A stretch of 64,000 bases of DNA from Micromonospora cathayae (lineage in GTDB: Bacteria; Actinomycetota; Actinomycetes; Mycobacteriales; Micromonosporaceae), in assembly GCF_028993575.1 (NCBI RefSeq), contig NZ_CP118615.1:3866001-3930000 (forward strand), given 5' to 3'. Positions 9,350 to 18,786 of this stretch are shown here, in pieces; within the stretch, counting starts at the first letter, position 1; each line of letters starts with the position of its first letter. Position numbers and translations under genes: made by a program. Below the pieces are notes generated by a model. The model searched no databases. It was not told where the DNA came from and worked only from the letters and a program-made list of their open reading frames with translations.

Positions 9350-9392
9350 GGTACGGCACGACACCGTCCCACCGACGAAGGAGCCATCCCGC

Positions 9393-9953
9393 GTGACCGT
9401 CCAGCCCATCCGTCTGTTCGGGGATCCGGTGCTGCGCACGCCGGCCGATCCGGTGGTCGACTTCGACGCCGAGCTGCGCAAGCTCGTCGCCGACCTGACC
9501 GACACGATGCGTGAGCAGAGCGGGGCCGGCCTGGCCGCCCCGCAGCTCGGTGTGGGCCTGCGGGTGTTCACCTTCGACGTCGACGACGTGCTCGGGCACC
9601 TGGTCAACCCGGTGCTGGAGTTCCCCGACGAGGAGGAGCAGGACGGCCCGGAGGGCTGCCTGTCCATCCCCGGGCTCTACTTCGACACCAAGCGTCGGCA
9701 GAATGTCATCGCCAAGGGCTTCAACGCGTACGGTGACCCGATGCAGATCGTCGGCACCGGCCTGATGGCCCGCTGTGTGCAGCATGAGACCGACCACCTC
9801 GACGGGGTGCTGTTCGTCGACCGGCTGGACCCGGCCGGCCGCAAGGAGGCGATGAAGGCGATCCGGCAGGCCGAGTGGTACGACGCCGGCGCGCCGCCGG
9901 TGGTCAAGCTGAACCCGCACGGTTCCGCCAGCCCGTTCGGCCTGGGGCGGTGA
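9393..9953 (+). CDS. def: Peptide deformylase
   Basis: Removes the N-formyl group from nascent proteins; metal enzyme of 186 residues. All three family motifs are intact: GAGLAAPQ (motif 1), EGCLS with metal-ligand Cys about 89 (motif 2), and HETDH at about 131-135 (motif 3, two His ligands and catalytic Glu). GTG start follows AAGGAG by 8 nt. The stop overlaps the fmt start, matching the functional pairing of formylation and deformylation. Confidence 0.95.
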   Translation: MTVQPIRLFGDPVLRTPADPVVDFDAELRKLVADLTDTMREQSGAGLAAPQLGVGLRVFTFDVDDVLGHLVNPVLEFPDEEEQDGPEGCLSIPGLYFDTKRRQNVIAKGFNAYGDPMQIVGTGLMARCVQHETDHLDGVLFVDRLDPAGRKEAMKAIRQAEWYDAGAPPVVKLNPHGSASPFGLGR

Positions 9954-10885
9954 CCGGGTTGCGGTTGGTCTTCGCCGGTACGCCGGCTGTCGCGCTTCCC
10001 GCCCTGCAGGCGGTCGCCGCCTCCCGGCACGAGCTGGTCGCCGTGGTGACCCGGCCGGACGCGCCCGCCGGGCGGGGCCGTGGCCTGGTCCGGTCCCCGG
10101 TCGGCGCGTGGGCCGACGCGCACGGCGTCGAGGTGCTCACCCCGGCCCGGCCCCGGGAGCCGGAGTTCCTCGACCGGCTCCGCGAGCTGGCCCCGGACTG
10201 CGTGCCGGTGGTCGCGTACGGTGCGCTGGTGCCGCCGGTCGCGTTGGAGATCCCCCGGCACGGCTGGGTCAACCTGCACTTCTCCCTGCTGCCCGCCTGG
10301 CGGGGGGCCGCACCCGTGCAGCACGCGGTGCTGCACGGTGACGAGCTGACCGGGGCGAGCGTGTTCCAGCTGGAGGAGGGCCTGGACACCGGCCCGGTCT
10401 ACGGCACGCTCACCGACCAGATCCGTCCCCAGGACACCTCCGGCGACCTGCTGGACCGGCTGGCCGGCTCCGGCGCGGGCCTGCTGGTGGCGGTCCTCGA
10501 CGCGATCGCCGACGGTACCGCCCGCGCCGAGCCGCAACCGGCGGACGGGGTGTCGCTGGCGCCGAAGCTGACCGTGGAGGACGCCCAGGTCCGGTGGACC
10601 GACCCGGCCTTCGCGGTGGACCGGCGGATCCGCGCCTGTACCCCGGCCCCCGGCGGGTGGACGACGTTCCGTGGCGACCGGGTCAAGCTCGGTCCGGTGC
10701 GGCCGGTGCCCGACGGCCCCGAGCTGAAGCCGGGTGAACTGCTGGTGGAGCGCAAGCGGGTGCTGGCCGGCACGGCCACCACCCCGGTGGCGCTGGGCGA
10801 GGTGCGCGCCGCCGGCAAGAAGCCGATGCCGGCCACCGACTGGGCGCGCGGCGTCCGGGTCGACGCCGGCGAGCAGTTCGCGTGA
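9950..10885 (+). CDS. fmt: Methionyl-tRNA formyltransferase
   Basis: Formylates initiator Met-tRNA with 10-formyl-THF. GTG at 9950 overlaps the def stop (GTGA) and gives [18 protein letters not shown], the standard N-terminus, and a 311-residue protein. The catalytic signature [15 protein letters not shown] lies near residues 106-120, preceded by a Gly-rich ARP loop. C-terminal tRNA-binding domain follows from about residue 205. TTG at 9959 is an alternative start. Stop overlaps the next gene by 4 nt, indicating a def-fmt-rsmB operon. Confidence 0.95.
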   Translation: MTGLRLVFAGTPAVALPALQAVAASRHELVAVVTRPDAPAGRGRGLVRSPVGAWADAHGVEVLTPARPREPEFLDRLRELAPDCVPVVAYGALVPPVALEIPRHGWVNLHFSLLPAWRGAAPVQHAVLHGDELTGASVFQLEEGLDTGPVYGTLTDQIRPQDTSGDLLDRLAGSGAGLLVAVLDAIADGTARAEPQPADGVSLAPKLTVEDAQVRWTDPAFAVDRRIRACTPAPGGWTTFRGDRVKLGPVRPVPDGPELKPGELLVERKRVLAGTATTPVALGEVRAAGKKPMPATDWARGVRVDAGEQFA

Positions 10886-12468
10886 CCGGCCCGCAGGAGC
10901 GCGCCGACGGTTCCGGAGCGGACCGCCGGGACGACCGCGCCGTGACGACGGACCGCCGGGACGACCGCGCCGGGACGGACCGTCGGGACGACCGTGCCGG
11001 GACCGGGCGACGGGACGAGCGGTTCGGGGCGGGTCGTCGGGACGAGCGTCCGCAGCGCGGTGACCGCCCGGCCGGCGGTGGCGACCGGCGTGGTGGGCGG
11101 CCCGTCCGGCCCGCCGTGGACCGGCCACGGTACGCGGCGTACGAGGCGCTCGCGGCGGTGCACCGGGACGACGCGTACGCCAACCTGGTCCTGCCGGCGG
11201 TCCTGCGCGACGCGGGGCTGTACGGCCGGGACGCGGCCTTCGCCACCGAGCTGACCTACGGCACCCTACGGGCGGTGGGCACCCTCGACGCCATCCTCAC
11301 CGACGCCGCCGGACGGGACGTCGCCCGGATCGACCCGCCGGTCCGTGACGCGCTGCGGCTCGGCGCGTACCAACTCCTGCACACCCGGGTTCCGCCGCAC
11401 GCGGCGGTCTCGTCCACGGTGGACCTGGTCCGGGCGGTCGCGCCCGGGGCGACCGGCTTCGCCAACGCGGTGCTGCGGGAGGTCGCCGGCCGGGACGCGG
11501 ACGCCTGGGTGCAGCGGCTCGCTCCGGCGATGGAGAGCGACCCGATCGGGCATCTCGCGCTGGCCCACAGCCATCCACAGTGGATCGTCCGGGCGTTCGC
11601 CGAGGCGCTCGGCGGTGACCTGGGGGAGACGACCCGGTTGCTGATCGAGGACAACGACCCCGCGCCGGTGCACCTGTGCGCCCGGCCGGGGCTGGCCGAC
11701 CCGGTGGAGCTGGCCGACGCGGTCGGTGGCGCGCCGGGGGCGTTCTCCCCGTACGCGGTCTACCTGGCCGGCGGCGCGCCCGGTGACCTGCCTGCCCTGG
11801 CCGAGGGCCGGGCGCACGTGCAGGACGAGGGCTCCCAGCTGGTGGCGGCGGCGCTGGCCGACGCGCCGCTGGACGGCCCGGACGGCCGCTGGCTGGACCT
11901 CTGCGCCGGGCCGGGCGGCAAGACCGGCCTGCTCAGCGCGCTCGCCGCCCAGCGGGGTGCCCGGGTGACCGCGGTCGAGGTGGCCGAGCACCGGGCCCGC
12001 CTGGTCGCCCAGGCCACCCGGGGGTTGCCGGTGACCGTGCTGGCGACCGACGGGCGCACCGTCGGGTCCGACCCGAAACTGCCGGAGGAGCACTTCGACC
12101 GGGTGCTGGTGGACGCGCCCTGCACCGGGCTGGGGTCCCTGCGCCGCCGGCCGGAGTCGCGCTGGCGTCGCCAGCCGTCCGACCTGCCGCCACTGACCCG
12201 GCTCCAGCGGGAACTGCTCGTCGCCGGCCTGCGGGCGGCCCGGCCGGGCGGCCTGGTCGCGTACGTGACGTGCTCGCCGCACACGGTGGAGACGCACGTG
12301 ACGGTCACCGAGGCGGCCCGCCGCTGCGGGGCGCCGGTGGACTTCGTGGACGCGCGGGAACTGCTGCCGGCCGGGATGCCGGGGCTCGGGGCCGGGCCGA
12401 CCGTGCAGCTCTGGCCGCACCGGCACGGCACCGACGCGATGTTCCTGGCGGTGCTGCGCCGGGGCTGA
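10882..12468 (+). CDS. rsmB: 16S rRNA m5C967 methyltransferase (RsmB/Sun family)
   Basis: SAM-dependent RNA cytosine-C5 methyltransferase, 528 residues. Residues 1-75 are a disordered Arg/Asp/Gly-rich tail built from RRDDRAG-like repeats. Residues about 80-200 are the NusB-like RNA-binding domain ([18 protein letters not shown]). The catalytic domain shows [12 protein letters not shown] (SAM loop), the first Cys in [15 protein letters not shown] and the second in VTCSPHTVE, the two-cysteine mechanism of the family. GTG start overlaps fmt by 4 nt. The repetitive N-terminal tail is unusual and a later start is possible. Confidence 0.92.
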   Translation: MTGPQERADGSGADRRDDRAVTTDRRDDRAGTDRRDDRAGTGRRDERFGAGRRDERPQRGDRPAGGGDRRGGRPVRPAVDRPRYAAYEALAAVHRDDAYANLVLPAVLRDAGLYGRDAAFATELTYGTLRAVGTLDAILTDAAGRDVARIDPPVRDALRLGAYQLLHTRVPPHAAVSSTVDLVRAVAPGATGFANAVLREVAGRDADAWVQRLAPAMESDPIGHLALAHSHPQWIVRAFAEALGGDLGETTRLLIEDNDPAPVHLCARPGLADPVELADAVGGAPGAFSPYAVYLAGGAPGDLPALAEGRAHVQDEGSQLVAAALADAPLDGPDGRWLDLCAGPGGKTGLLSALAAQRGARVTAVEVAEHRARLVAQATRGLPVTVLATDGRTVGSDPKLPEEHFDRVLVDAPCTGLGSLRRRPESRWRRQPSDLPPLTRLQRELLVAGLRAARPGGLVAYVTCSPHTVETHVTVTEAARRCGAPVDFVDARELLPAGMPGLGAGPTVQLWPHRHGTDAMFLAVLRRG

Positions 12469-12507
12469 CGCCGACGACCGGGTGCGCGGCGGGTCCGCTG
12501 CGCACCC

Positions 12508-12714
12508 GGTCCGGCCCGCTACGGGGCCCCGGTCCGGCCCGCTACGGGGCCCCGGTCCGGCCCGCTACGGGGCCCCGGTCCGGCCCGCTACGGGGCCCCG
12601 GTCCGGCCCGCTACGGGGCCCCGGTCCGGCCCGCTACGGGGCCCCGGTCCGGCCCGCTACGGGGCCCCGGTCCGGCCCGCTACGGGGCCCCGGTCCGGCC
12701 CGCTACGGGCGCGG
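12508..12714. repeat. 23-nt tandem repeat, nine units, between convergent genes
   Basis: Eight near-perfect units and a partial ninth, starting every 23 nt from 12508. Each contains GGTCCGGCCCGCTAC followed by the self-complementary GGGGCCCC. The period is not a multiple of three and no gene signals are present. It fills the gap between rsmB and the oppositely oriented lipoprotein gene, so it could act as a bidirectional terminator or simply be a slippage-prone minisatellite. Confidence 0.95.
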
Positions 12715-12722
12715 GGACGTGC

Positions 12723-13622
12723 TCAGGCGTACTGGATGGGCAGGGCCTTCGTGCCGCCACCCTTGACCGAGCGGGTCAGCTTGCGCTTGTCGGTCCACAC
12801 GAAGCACTTCACCCCGCGGTTGCCGTCGGCCCACTCGTCCTCGTCCGGCTGGTAGGCGATCGTCCCGGAGCGGTACTTGAGGTTGCTGTCGTCGGGCAGC
12901 TTCGCGTACTTGGCGACCAGCTTCAGGCAGGCCCGGTGGATCTTCTCGTCGTTCTTCTCGAACGCGGCGTAGCTGCCCGCCGCCGCCTCGTGGACCCCGA
13001 CGAACTCGGCGTTGTGCTGCTTCGTGCACGCCACCGGGTTCATCTCGTCCACCCGGCGCGCGGCGTCGAGCGTGGCGTTGAAGCAGCCGTAGGTGAGCGG
13101 GGAGCCGGGCTTCAACGCCCCGGCGAGACTGGTGGTGCGCTTCTTCGGGTCGTCCAGTTCGAGGCTGGTCTGCTCGACGAGGTCGCACCGGAACCAGCGG
13201 GCCCCGCCGCGCCACCCGGCCGGCGACGGGAACACGATGCTCAGGCCGATCCGTCCCGACCGCCAGTCCGCCCCGAGGACCCGCGCGATCTCCCGCTGGC
13301 ACTCGGCGTACGCCGCCTGCCGCGGGGTCGACCCGACCGGCGGGGGCGTGGACCGTTCGGCGTTCGCGCCGGTGAGGGTGCCCAGGTGCACGGTCTCGGT
13401 GAGGTGTTCCGTGGTGCAGGCCACCGGCTGGTACGAGGTGACGTACCCGATCTGCTGGTGGAAGGGGTGGCAGGTGCCGTTCTCCGGCTGGAACACCGCC
13501 GGCGCGGCCGGGAGTTTCCAGTCGTCGGCCAGGTCACCGTCGGTGCCCTCGGGCACCCCGCAGCCGGCCAGCGCCAGGGCCGCCACCGCACCCAGGGCGC
13601 CCGCCCTCAACCACCGTCGCAT
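12723..13622 (-). CDS. Septum-formation family lipoprotein
   Basis: 299 residues with a lipoprotein signal peptide (MRRWLRAGALGAVAALALAGC, lipobox LAGC), so probably anchored on the outer face of the membrane. Two related segments, each with a CT-x2-H-x-E pattern (ACTTEHLTETVHLG and ACTKQHNAEFVGV), resemble the septum-formation domain of actinobacterial envelope proteins. Several cysteines suggest disulfides. ATG start with GGGGAAGG upstream. A paralogue lies directly upstream on the same strand. A role in division or envelope is inferred from the family name only. Confidence 0.78.
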   Translation of the reverse strand: MRRWLRAGALGAVAALALAGCGVPEGTDGDLADDWKLPAAPAVFQPENGTCHPFHQQIGYVTSYQPVACTTEHLTETVHLGTLTGANAERSTPPPVGSTPRQAAYAECQREIARVLGADWRSGRIGLSIVFPSPAGWRGGARWFRCDLVEQTSLELDDPKKRTTSLAGALKPGSPLTYGCFNATLDAARRVDEMNPVACTKQHNAEFVGVHEAAAGSYAAFEKNDEKIHRACLKLVAKYAKLPDDSNLKYRSGTIAYQPDEDEWADGNRGVKCFVWTDKRKLTRSVKGGGTKALPIQYA

Positions 13623-13699
13623 CGTCCCAACCTTCCCCGTGGTGGGCGTCGCCACCTGCCGCCGAGGTGCACGCCACGGCGCAGGAGCATACGGCACCG

Positions 13700-14719
13700 T
13701 CAGCTCGCGGGGAGCCCGGCCGGACCGGCCCCGCGCATCGAGCGGGTGAGCTTGCGGTCGTCGCTCCACAGGAAACACCGCACACCCCGGTCGCCCTCCG
13801 CCCACTCCTGCCGGCTCGGCGGATAGAAGATCGAACCCACCCGGTACGGCAGGTCGCCGTTGTTCGGCACCTTCGCGTACTCGGCGATCAGCCCCAGGCA
13901 GCGCCGGTGCACCGCGTCGTCGGCGGCGGCGAACCGGGCCCAGCTCATCTCCCGTTCCCGGTACACGCCGACGAACTCGGCGCGGTGCGGCTCGGTGCAG
14001 AGCACCGGGGCCATGTAGTTCAGGTCGTCGGCGATGAGTTTGGGGTCGAAGCAGCGGTGGGTGAGCGGCGAGTCGCCGATCAGGGCACCCCGCAGGCTGC
14101 CGCTGCGGACCACCGGCCGGTTGTTGTCCAGGCTGCCGGTCTCGCTCAGGTCGCAGCGGTACCAGCGGGCCCCGGCCGCCCAGGCGGCCGTGCTGGGCAG
14201 CGTGACCTGGAGGGTGAGCCGGGCCGACCGCCAGTCTCCGCCGAGCACCTCCCGGGTCCGCTGGTCGCAGTCGGCGCGGATCGCGCGCAGCGCCGCCGAC
14301 CCGGCCGCCGGCCGCTCGACCGTGCCGTCGGTGGCCGCCCGGTCGGCGGTCGGGCCGTCGGTGGGTGTCCGGTCGCTGGTCGGGCCGTCGGTGGGTGTCC
14401 GGTCGGCGGTCGGGCCGTCCGGCACGGGGCCGGTGTCGGTGGCCGGGCGGTCCGGCACGGTGGCCGTGCCGTCGACCGTGCCGACGTGGATCGTCTCGGC
14501 CAGGTGCGGGCGGGCGCAGTCGACGGTCTCGTAGCCGGCGGCCTGGGCCACCGCACTGATCCGGGGCAGGCAGACGCCCGCGGCGGGCACGAACGGGCGG
14601 GCGGCCGGCAGGGCCGGCCAGTCGTCGGTCAGATCACCGTCGGCCGGGCCCGGCCGGGCGCACCCGGCCACCGACGCCAGCGCGCCGGCCAACACCAGCG
14701 CCACGAGCACCCGTCGCAT
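13700..14719 (-). CDS. Septum-formation family lipoprotein, paralogue with repeat insert
   Basis: 339 residues, signal peptide MRRVLVALVLAGALASVAGC with lipobox VAGC. Same layout as the downstream paralogue: a DGDLTDDWPALPAA start of the mature protein, CARPHLAETIHVG, a central RWYRCDL segment, then LCTEPHRAEFVGV and a C-terminal GVRCFLWSDDRKLTRS ending. Between the two halves lies a low-complexity stretch of TDGPT-SDR-TP repeats encoded by about 30-nt direct repeats near 14340-14425, absent from the paralogue. Tandem duplication followed by repeat growth is the likely origin. Minus strand, 77 nt upstream of its partner. Confidence 0.77.
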   Translation of the reverse strand: MRRVLVALVLAGALASVAGCARPGPADGDLTDDWPALPAARPFVPAAGVCLPRISAVAQAAGYETVDCARPHLAETIHVGTVDGTATVPDRPATDTGPVPDGPTADRTPTDGPTSDRTPTDGPTADRAATDGTVERPAAGSAALRAIRADCDQRTREVLGGDWRSARLTLQVTLPSTAAWAAGARWYRCDLSETGSLDNNRPVVRSGSLRGALIGDSPLTHRCFDPKLIADDLNYMAPVLCTEPHRAEFVGVYREREMSWARFAAADDAVHRRCLGLIAEYAKVPNNGDLPYRVGSIFYPPSRQEWAEGDRGVRCFLWSDDRKLTRSMRGAGPAGLPAS

Positions 14720-14945
14720 CGTCCGCCCTTTCCCGGGAACCGACGACCGGCGCCGGCCGCCCCGAGCGCCCGGCCTCGCACCGTCCCTGTTGGAGTGTCG
14801 CGGCCGTCCGGCCGTTCGGCCAGTGTCGACCGGCTTTCCGTCCGGCGTGTCGGTCGCCGGACGGTGGACGGGCGACAGAGCGTGACGTCCGGGTGGCGTC
14901 GGGTGTCCGACCGTGGCGCGTGCCGGCCCGGGGTGGGCGCGTTCG

Positions 14946-14951
14946 TACACT
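14946..14951 (+). promoter_or_regulatory. -10 element of a leaderless rpe transcript
   Basis: TACACT followed by exactly 6 nt and then the GTG of rpe. This spacing places the first transcribed base at the start codon, the signature of leaderless transcription common in actinobacteria. There is no Shine-Dalgarno sequence before the GTG. Confidence 0.6.
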
Positions 14952-14957
14952 GGCCTG

Positions 14958-15638
14958 GTGACCGTACCGCCGCCGATCGTCGCGCCCAGCATCCTCGCCG
15001 CCGATTTCGCCCGCCTCGCCGACGAGGTACGGGCCGTGGAACATGCCGCGGACTGGCTGCACGTGGACGTGATGGACAACCACTTCGTGCCGAACCTGAC
15101 GATCGGGCTGCCGGTCGTGCAGAGCCTGCGGGCGGTGACCGACCTGCCGTTCGACGTGCACCTCATGATCACCGATCCGCGCCGGTGGGCACCGGGCTAC
15201 GCCGACGCCGGGGCGTACAACGTCACCTTCCACGCCGAGGCGTGCGACAACCCGGTGGCCCTCGCGCGGGACCTGCGCTCGGCCGGGGCGAAGGCCGGGC
15301 TGGCCATCGACCGGGACACCCCGATCGAGCCGTACCTGGACATCCTGCCCAGCTTCGACACCCTGCTGATCATGACGATCAAGGCCGGCTTCGGCGGGCA
15401 GCGGTTCCTGCCGCAGCTGCTCGACAAGGTCCGCACCGCCCGCCGGCACGTCGCCGCCGGGCACCTGGAGCTGCGGATCGAGGTGGACGGGGGGATCGCC
15501 GCCGACACCATCGCGCAGGCCGCCGAGGCGGGCGCGGACGCCTTCGTCGCCGGCACCGCCGTCTACGGCGCGGACGACCCGGCCGAGGCGATCGGGCGGC
15601 TGCGGTCCCTGGCGGAGCGCGCGGCGGCCGGGGTCTGA
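14958..15638 (+). CDS. rpe: Ribulose-phosphate 3-epimerase
   Basis: Interconverts ribulose-5-P and xylulose-5-P in the pentose phosphate pathway. 226 residues, TIM barrel. Signatures: [15 protein letters not shown] at the start, [17 protein letters not shown] (metal-binding Asp), [20 protein letters not shown] and [10 protein letters not shown]. An in-frame start lies 45 nt upstream, but GTG 14958 matches the family N-terminus and the promoter position. Ribulose-5-P is a precursor for the riboflavin operon that follows. Confidence 0.95.
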   Translation: MTVPPPIVAPSILAADFARLADEVRAVEHAADWLHVDVMDNHFVPNLTIGLPVVQSLRAVTDLPFDVHLMITDPRRWAPGYADAGAYNVTFHAEACDNPVALARDLRSAGAKAGLAIDRDTPIEPYLDILPSFDTLLIMTIKAGFGGQRFLPQLLDKVRTARRHVAAGHLELRIEVDGGIAADTIAQAAEAGADAFVAGTAVYGADDPAEAIGRLRSLAERAAAGV

Positions 15639-15641
15639 GCG

Positions 15642-16598
15642 GTGGAGCCGGCCGGTGAGCAGCCCGACGTCATCCTGGTCGTCGACGACGACCAGGACAT
15701 CGCCCGGTTCGTGCAGTTCAACCTCCGGTTGCACGGTTTCGAGGTGCTGCTGGCCGGCGACGGCCAGGAGGCCCTCGAGGTGATCGAACGGCAGCGTCCC
15801 GACCTGGCCGTGGTCGACCTGATGATGCCCCGCATCGACGGTCTCGAGCTGACCCGCCGGCTGCGCGCCGACCCGATGACCTCCGCCCTGCCGGTGATCA
15901 TGCTGACCGCCAAGGGGATGACCGTCGACAAGGTGCACGGGCTCAGCGCCGGCGCCGACGACTACCTGGTCAAGCCGTTCGACACGCTCGAACTGGTGGC
16001 CCGGGTCTCCTCCACGCTGCGCCGCAACAAGGAGTTCCGCGAGGTCTCCCCGCTGACCGGGCTGCCCGGCAACAGCCGGATCCGCCGCGAGATCACCGAC
16101 CGGGTCCGCAGCGGCAGCGACTACGCCGTCGGGTACGTCGACATCGACCGGTTCAAGAGCGTCAACGACCGGTACGGCTTCGTCCGGGGCGACGACTTCA
16201 TCTCCGCCCTGGCCCGCAGCCTGCACCGGGCGGTGGTGTCGATCGGGCTGCCGCCGGCCTTCCTCGGTCACGTCGGCGGCGACGACTTCGTGATCGTCTG
16301 CACGCCCGAGCAGGTACGCCCGCTCACCTCCCGCGCGGTGGTCGACTTCGAGACCGCCGCCGACAAGCTCTACGACCCCGAGGACGCCGAACGCGGGTAC
16401 GTCGAGCTGAAGGACCGGCGCGGCAACATCCGCCGGGCCGCCCTGGTGACCCTCTCCATCGGGGTCTCCCTCTCCGACAGCCGGAAACGGTTCACCGACC
16501 CCCTGGAGGCGATCGCGGTCGCCTCGGAGATGAAATCGGTCGCCAAGAGCCAACCCGGCTCGTACGTCGCGGTGGACCGGCGACGCGGAGTGCCCTGA
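15642..16598 (+). CDS. Response regulator with degenerate GGDEF domain
   Basis: 318 residues. The N-terminal receiver domain (about 8-125) has the acidic pair DDD, the phospho-acceptor Asp in LAVVDLMMPRIDG and the conserved Lys in YLVKPFD. The C-terminal domain (about 140-315) is GGDEF-like, with VDIDRFKSVNDRYG and an active-site loop GGDDF in place of GG[D/E]EF. Catalytic cyclic-di-GMP synthesis is therefore uncertain. GTG start 4 nt after rpe; no histidine kinase adjacent. Its stop lies inside the first unit of a tandem repeat. Confidence 0.9.
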   Translation: MEPAGEQPDVILVVDDDQDIARFVQFNLRLHGFEVLLAGDGQEALEVIERQRPDLAVVDLMMPRIDGLELTRRLRADPMTSALPVIMLTAKGMTVDKVHGLSAGADDYLVKPFDTLELVARVSSTLRRNKEFREVSPLTGLPGNSRIRREITDRVRSGSDYAVGYVDIDRFKSVNDRYGFVRGDDFISALARSLHRAVVSIGLPPAFLGHVGGDDFVIVCTPEQVRPLTSRAVVDFETAADKLYDPEDAERGYVELKDRRGNIRRAALVTLSIGVSLSDSRKRFTDPLEAIAVASEMKSVAKSQPGSYVAVDRRRGVP

Positions 16599-16733
16599 CC
16601 GGTCCCGGACGTGCGCTGTCCGTCTCGGACGTGCCCTGACCGGTCCCGGAACGTGCGTCGCCCGTCTCGGAACGTGCGCTGCCGGTCTCCGAACGTGCCC
16701 TGACCGTCTCGGAACGTGCGCTGCCGCTGTGAG
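16590..16733. repeat. About 21-nt tandem repeat beginning at a stop codon
   Basis: Six to seven imperfect units of 20-22 nt (GTGCCCTGACCGGTCCCGGA core, alternating with GTGCGCTGTCCGTCTCGGA). The first unit consists of the last codons and TGA of the REC-GGDEF gene, and the TGA recurs in later units. Located between that gene and the FMN riboswitch. Confidence 0.85.
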
Positions 16734-16794
16734 GTACCTCGCCGGGGTGGCGCGCACCCCCCGTCGGCGTGTAAGACTTCCCTCGTACCCACCA

Positions 16795-16965
16795 CGCGCT
16801 GGCGGGACTCGGTGTAATTCCGAACCGGCGGTGATCCACGGCCCGACCGTGGTAAGCCCGCGACCCGGTCGGCTTCGGCCGCCCGGTGGACCTGGTGAGA
16901 ATCCGGGGCCGACGGTTGGGGGCGGGGCCACCCGCACCCAGACAGTCCGGATGGGAGACAGCGCG
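16795..16965 (+). promoter_or_regulatory. FMN riboswitch (RFN element)
   Basis: Conserved RFN blocks occur in order: GTAATTCCGAACCGGCGGT, AAGCCCGCGA, a variable hairpin, CTGGTGAGAATCC followed by GGGGCCGACGGT, and AGTCCGGATGGGAGA. The closing P1 helix pairs CGCGCTG (16795-16801) with CAGCGCG (16959-16965). It lies 147 nt before ribD, and binding of FMN should lower expression of the whole riboflavin operon. A GTAAGACT -10-like sequence sits just upstream. The 16966-17111 stretch contains GC-rich hairpins that could serve as the expression platform. Confidence 0.95.
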
Positions 16966-17111
16966 CGGGACGGACGGCCCCGGTGCCGGCGACCATGCCG
17001 GCTGCCCGAGGGCCTTCCCGGGCCGGCCCCGCCGTCCCCGGGTTCCGCCGCCGCCTGCCCGCCTCCCGCCCCGCCCGCGCGTCGAGACGCGTGAGAGAGC
17101 AGGGGTAGGCG

Positions 17112-18173
17112 ATGGCCGGCGTCAGCACCGACGAGGCGATGCGGCGAGCCATCGCGCTCGCCTCCCGGGGCCTGGGCACCACCAGCCCCAACCCGGTGGT
17201 CGGCTGCGTGCTCCTCGACCCGGCCGGCGAGATCGTCGGGGAGGGTTTCCACGCCTACGCCGGCGGCCCGCACGCCGAGATCGTCGCCCTGGCCCAGGCC
17301 GGCAACCGGGCGAAGGGCGGCACCGCCGTGGTCACCCTGGAACCCTGCGACCACACCGGCCGCACCGGCCCCTGCACGCACGCGCTGATCCAGGCCGGCG
17401 TCGCCCGGGTGGTGGTGGCCGTGCCCGACCCCAACCCGGTCGCCTCCGGCGGGGCCGGCACGTTGCGCGCCGCCGGCATCGACGTGGAGCTGGGGGTACG
17501 CGCCGACGAGGCGGAGGCCGGCAACATCGCCTGGCTCACCTCGGTCCGCCGGGGCCGGCCGTACGTGATCTGGAAGTACGCGGCCACCCTCGACGGCCGG
17601 TCCGCCGCCGAGGACGGCACCAGCATGTGGATCACGTCCGAGGCGGCCCGGATCGACGTGCACGCGCTGCGCGCCACCGTCGACGCGATCGTGGTCGGGG
17701 TGGGCACCGTCCTCGCCGACGACCCCCGGCTGACCGTCCGGAACCTGCGCGACGGCAGCCTCGCCATCCGGCAGCCGCTGCGGGTGGTGGTGGACAGCGC
17801 CGGGCGTACCCCGGCCGACGCCCGGGTCCGCGACGCCGCCGCCGACACCTGGATCGCCACCGGCAAGGAGGTCGGCACCGGCCCGGACGGCCGGGTCGAC
17901 CTGCCGGCGCTGCTCGCCGCGCTGCACCGGCGCGGGGTCCGGGCGGTGCTGCTGGAGGGCGGCCCCCGGCTGGCCGGCGGGTTCCTCGCCGCCGGGCTGG
18001 TCGACCGGGTGGTCGGCTACCTCGGGCCCCGGCTGCTCGGGGCCGGCCCGACCGCGCTGGTCGACGCGGGCGTGCACACCATCGGTGACGCCCTCGACCT
18101 GGAGATCGTCGACGTCACGCAGGTCGGCCCCGACCTGCGGATCACCGCGCTGCCCCGGAAGAGGGAGGGCTGA
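17112..18173 (+). CDS. ribD: Riboflavin biosynthesis deaminase/reductase
   Basis: Bifunctional enzyme of 353 residues: deaminates then reduces the pyrimidine intermediate from GTP. N-terminal cytidine-deaminase-type zinc site is intact (GGPHAEIVAL with His-Ala-Glu, then EPCDHTGRTGPCTHAL with both Cys ligands). The C-terminal RibG/RibD reductase domain begins near residue 150 (PYVIWKYAATLDGRSA) and includes a VLLEGGPRLAG NADPH-site segment. First gene after the FMN riboswitch. Confidence 0.96.
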   Translation: MAGVSTDEAMRRAIALASRGLGTTSPNPVVGCVLLDPAGEIVGEGFHAYAGGPHAEIVALAQAGNRAKGGTAVVTLEPCDHTGRTGPCTHALIQAGVARVVVAVPDPNPVASGGAGTLRAAGIDVELGVRADEAEAGNIAWLTSVRRGRPYVIWKYAATLDGRSAAEDGTSMWITSEAARIDVHALRATVDAIVVGVGTVLADDPRLTVRNLRDGSLAIRQPLRVVVDSAGRTPADARVRDAAADTWIATGKEVGTGPDGRVDLPALLAALHRRGVRAVLLEGGPRLAGGFLAAGLVDRVVGYLGPRLLGAGPTALVDAGVHTIGDALDLEIVDVTQVGPDLRITALPRKREG

Positions 18174-18174
18174 C

Positions 18175-18786
18175 ATGTTCACCGGCATCGTCGAGGAGTT
18201 GGGTGAGGTCGTCCGGGTCACCGAGACCGGCGACGATTCGGCGCTGGTCGCCGTCCGTGGCCCACTGGTCACCTCGGACGCCCGGCACGGTGACTCGATC
18301 GCCGTCAACGGCGTGTGCCTGACCGTGGTCGACAGCGCCGACGGGGTCTTCACCGCCGACGTGATGGGGGAGACGCTGCGCCGCTCCGCGCTCGGCGCGC
18401 TGCGCCCCGGCGACCGGGTCAACCTGGAACGGGCCGCCGCGCTCGGCAGCCGTCTCGGCGGGCACCTGGTGCAGGGGCACGTCGACGGGGTCGGCGAACT
18501 GCTCGACCGGACCCCCGCCGAGAAGTGGGAGACGGTCCGCTTCCGGCTGCCCACCGCCCTGGCCCGGTACGTGGTGGAGAAGGGCTCGATCACCGTGGAC
18601 GGGGTGTCGCTGACCGTCGCGGCGGTCGGCGACGACTGGTTCGCCGTCGGGCTGATCCCGACCACCCTGGCGTTGACCACCCTCGGCGTGAAGAAACCCG
18701 GCGACCCGGTCAACCTCGAGGTGGACGTCCTCGCCAAGTACGTCGAGCGGCTGCTCGGCGACCGGCTGGCCGGGGACGCCCGGTGA
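18175..18786 (+). CDS. ribE: Riboflavin synthase alpha chain
   Basis: Dismutates two lumazine molecules to riboflavin. 203 residues made of two homologous barrels, starting MFTGIVEELGEV. Barrel 1 has VNGVCLTV and SALG...VNLERA; barrel 2 repeats the pattern with VDGVSLTV and VNLEVDVLAKYVERLL. The linker GGHLVQGHVDGVG is the family signature. ATG one base after the ribD stop; the next gene overlaps its stop by 4 nt. Confidence 0.95.
   Translation: MFTGIVEELGEVVRVTETGDDSALVAVRGPLVTSDARHGDSIAVNGVCLTVVDSADGVFTADVMGETLRRSALGALRPGDRVNLERAAALGSRLGGHLVQGHVDGVGELLDRTPAEKWETVRFRLPTALARYVVEKGSITVDGVSLTVAAVGDDWFAVGLIPTTLALTTLGVKKPGDPVNLEVDVLAKYVERLLGDRLAGDAR

Noticed and set aside
12508..12714. CRISPR-like array
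   Set aside because: Units of 23 nt abut directly with no unique spacers, so this is a tandem repeat. No cas genes are present.
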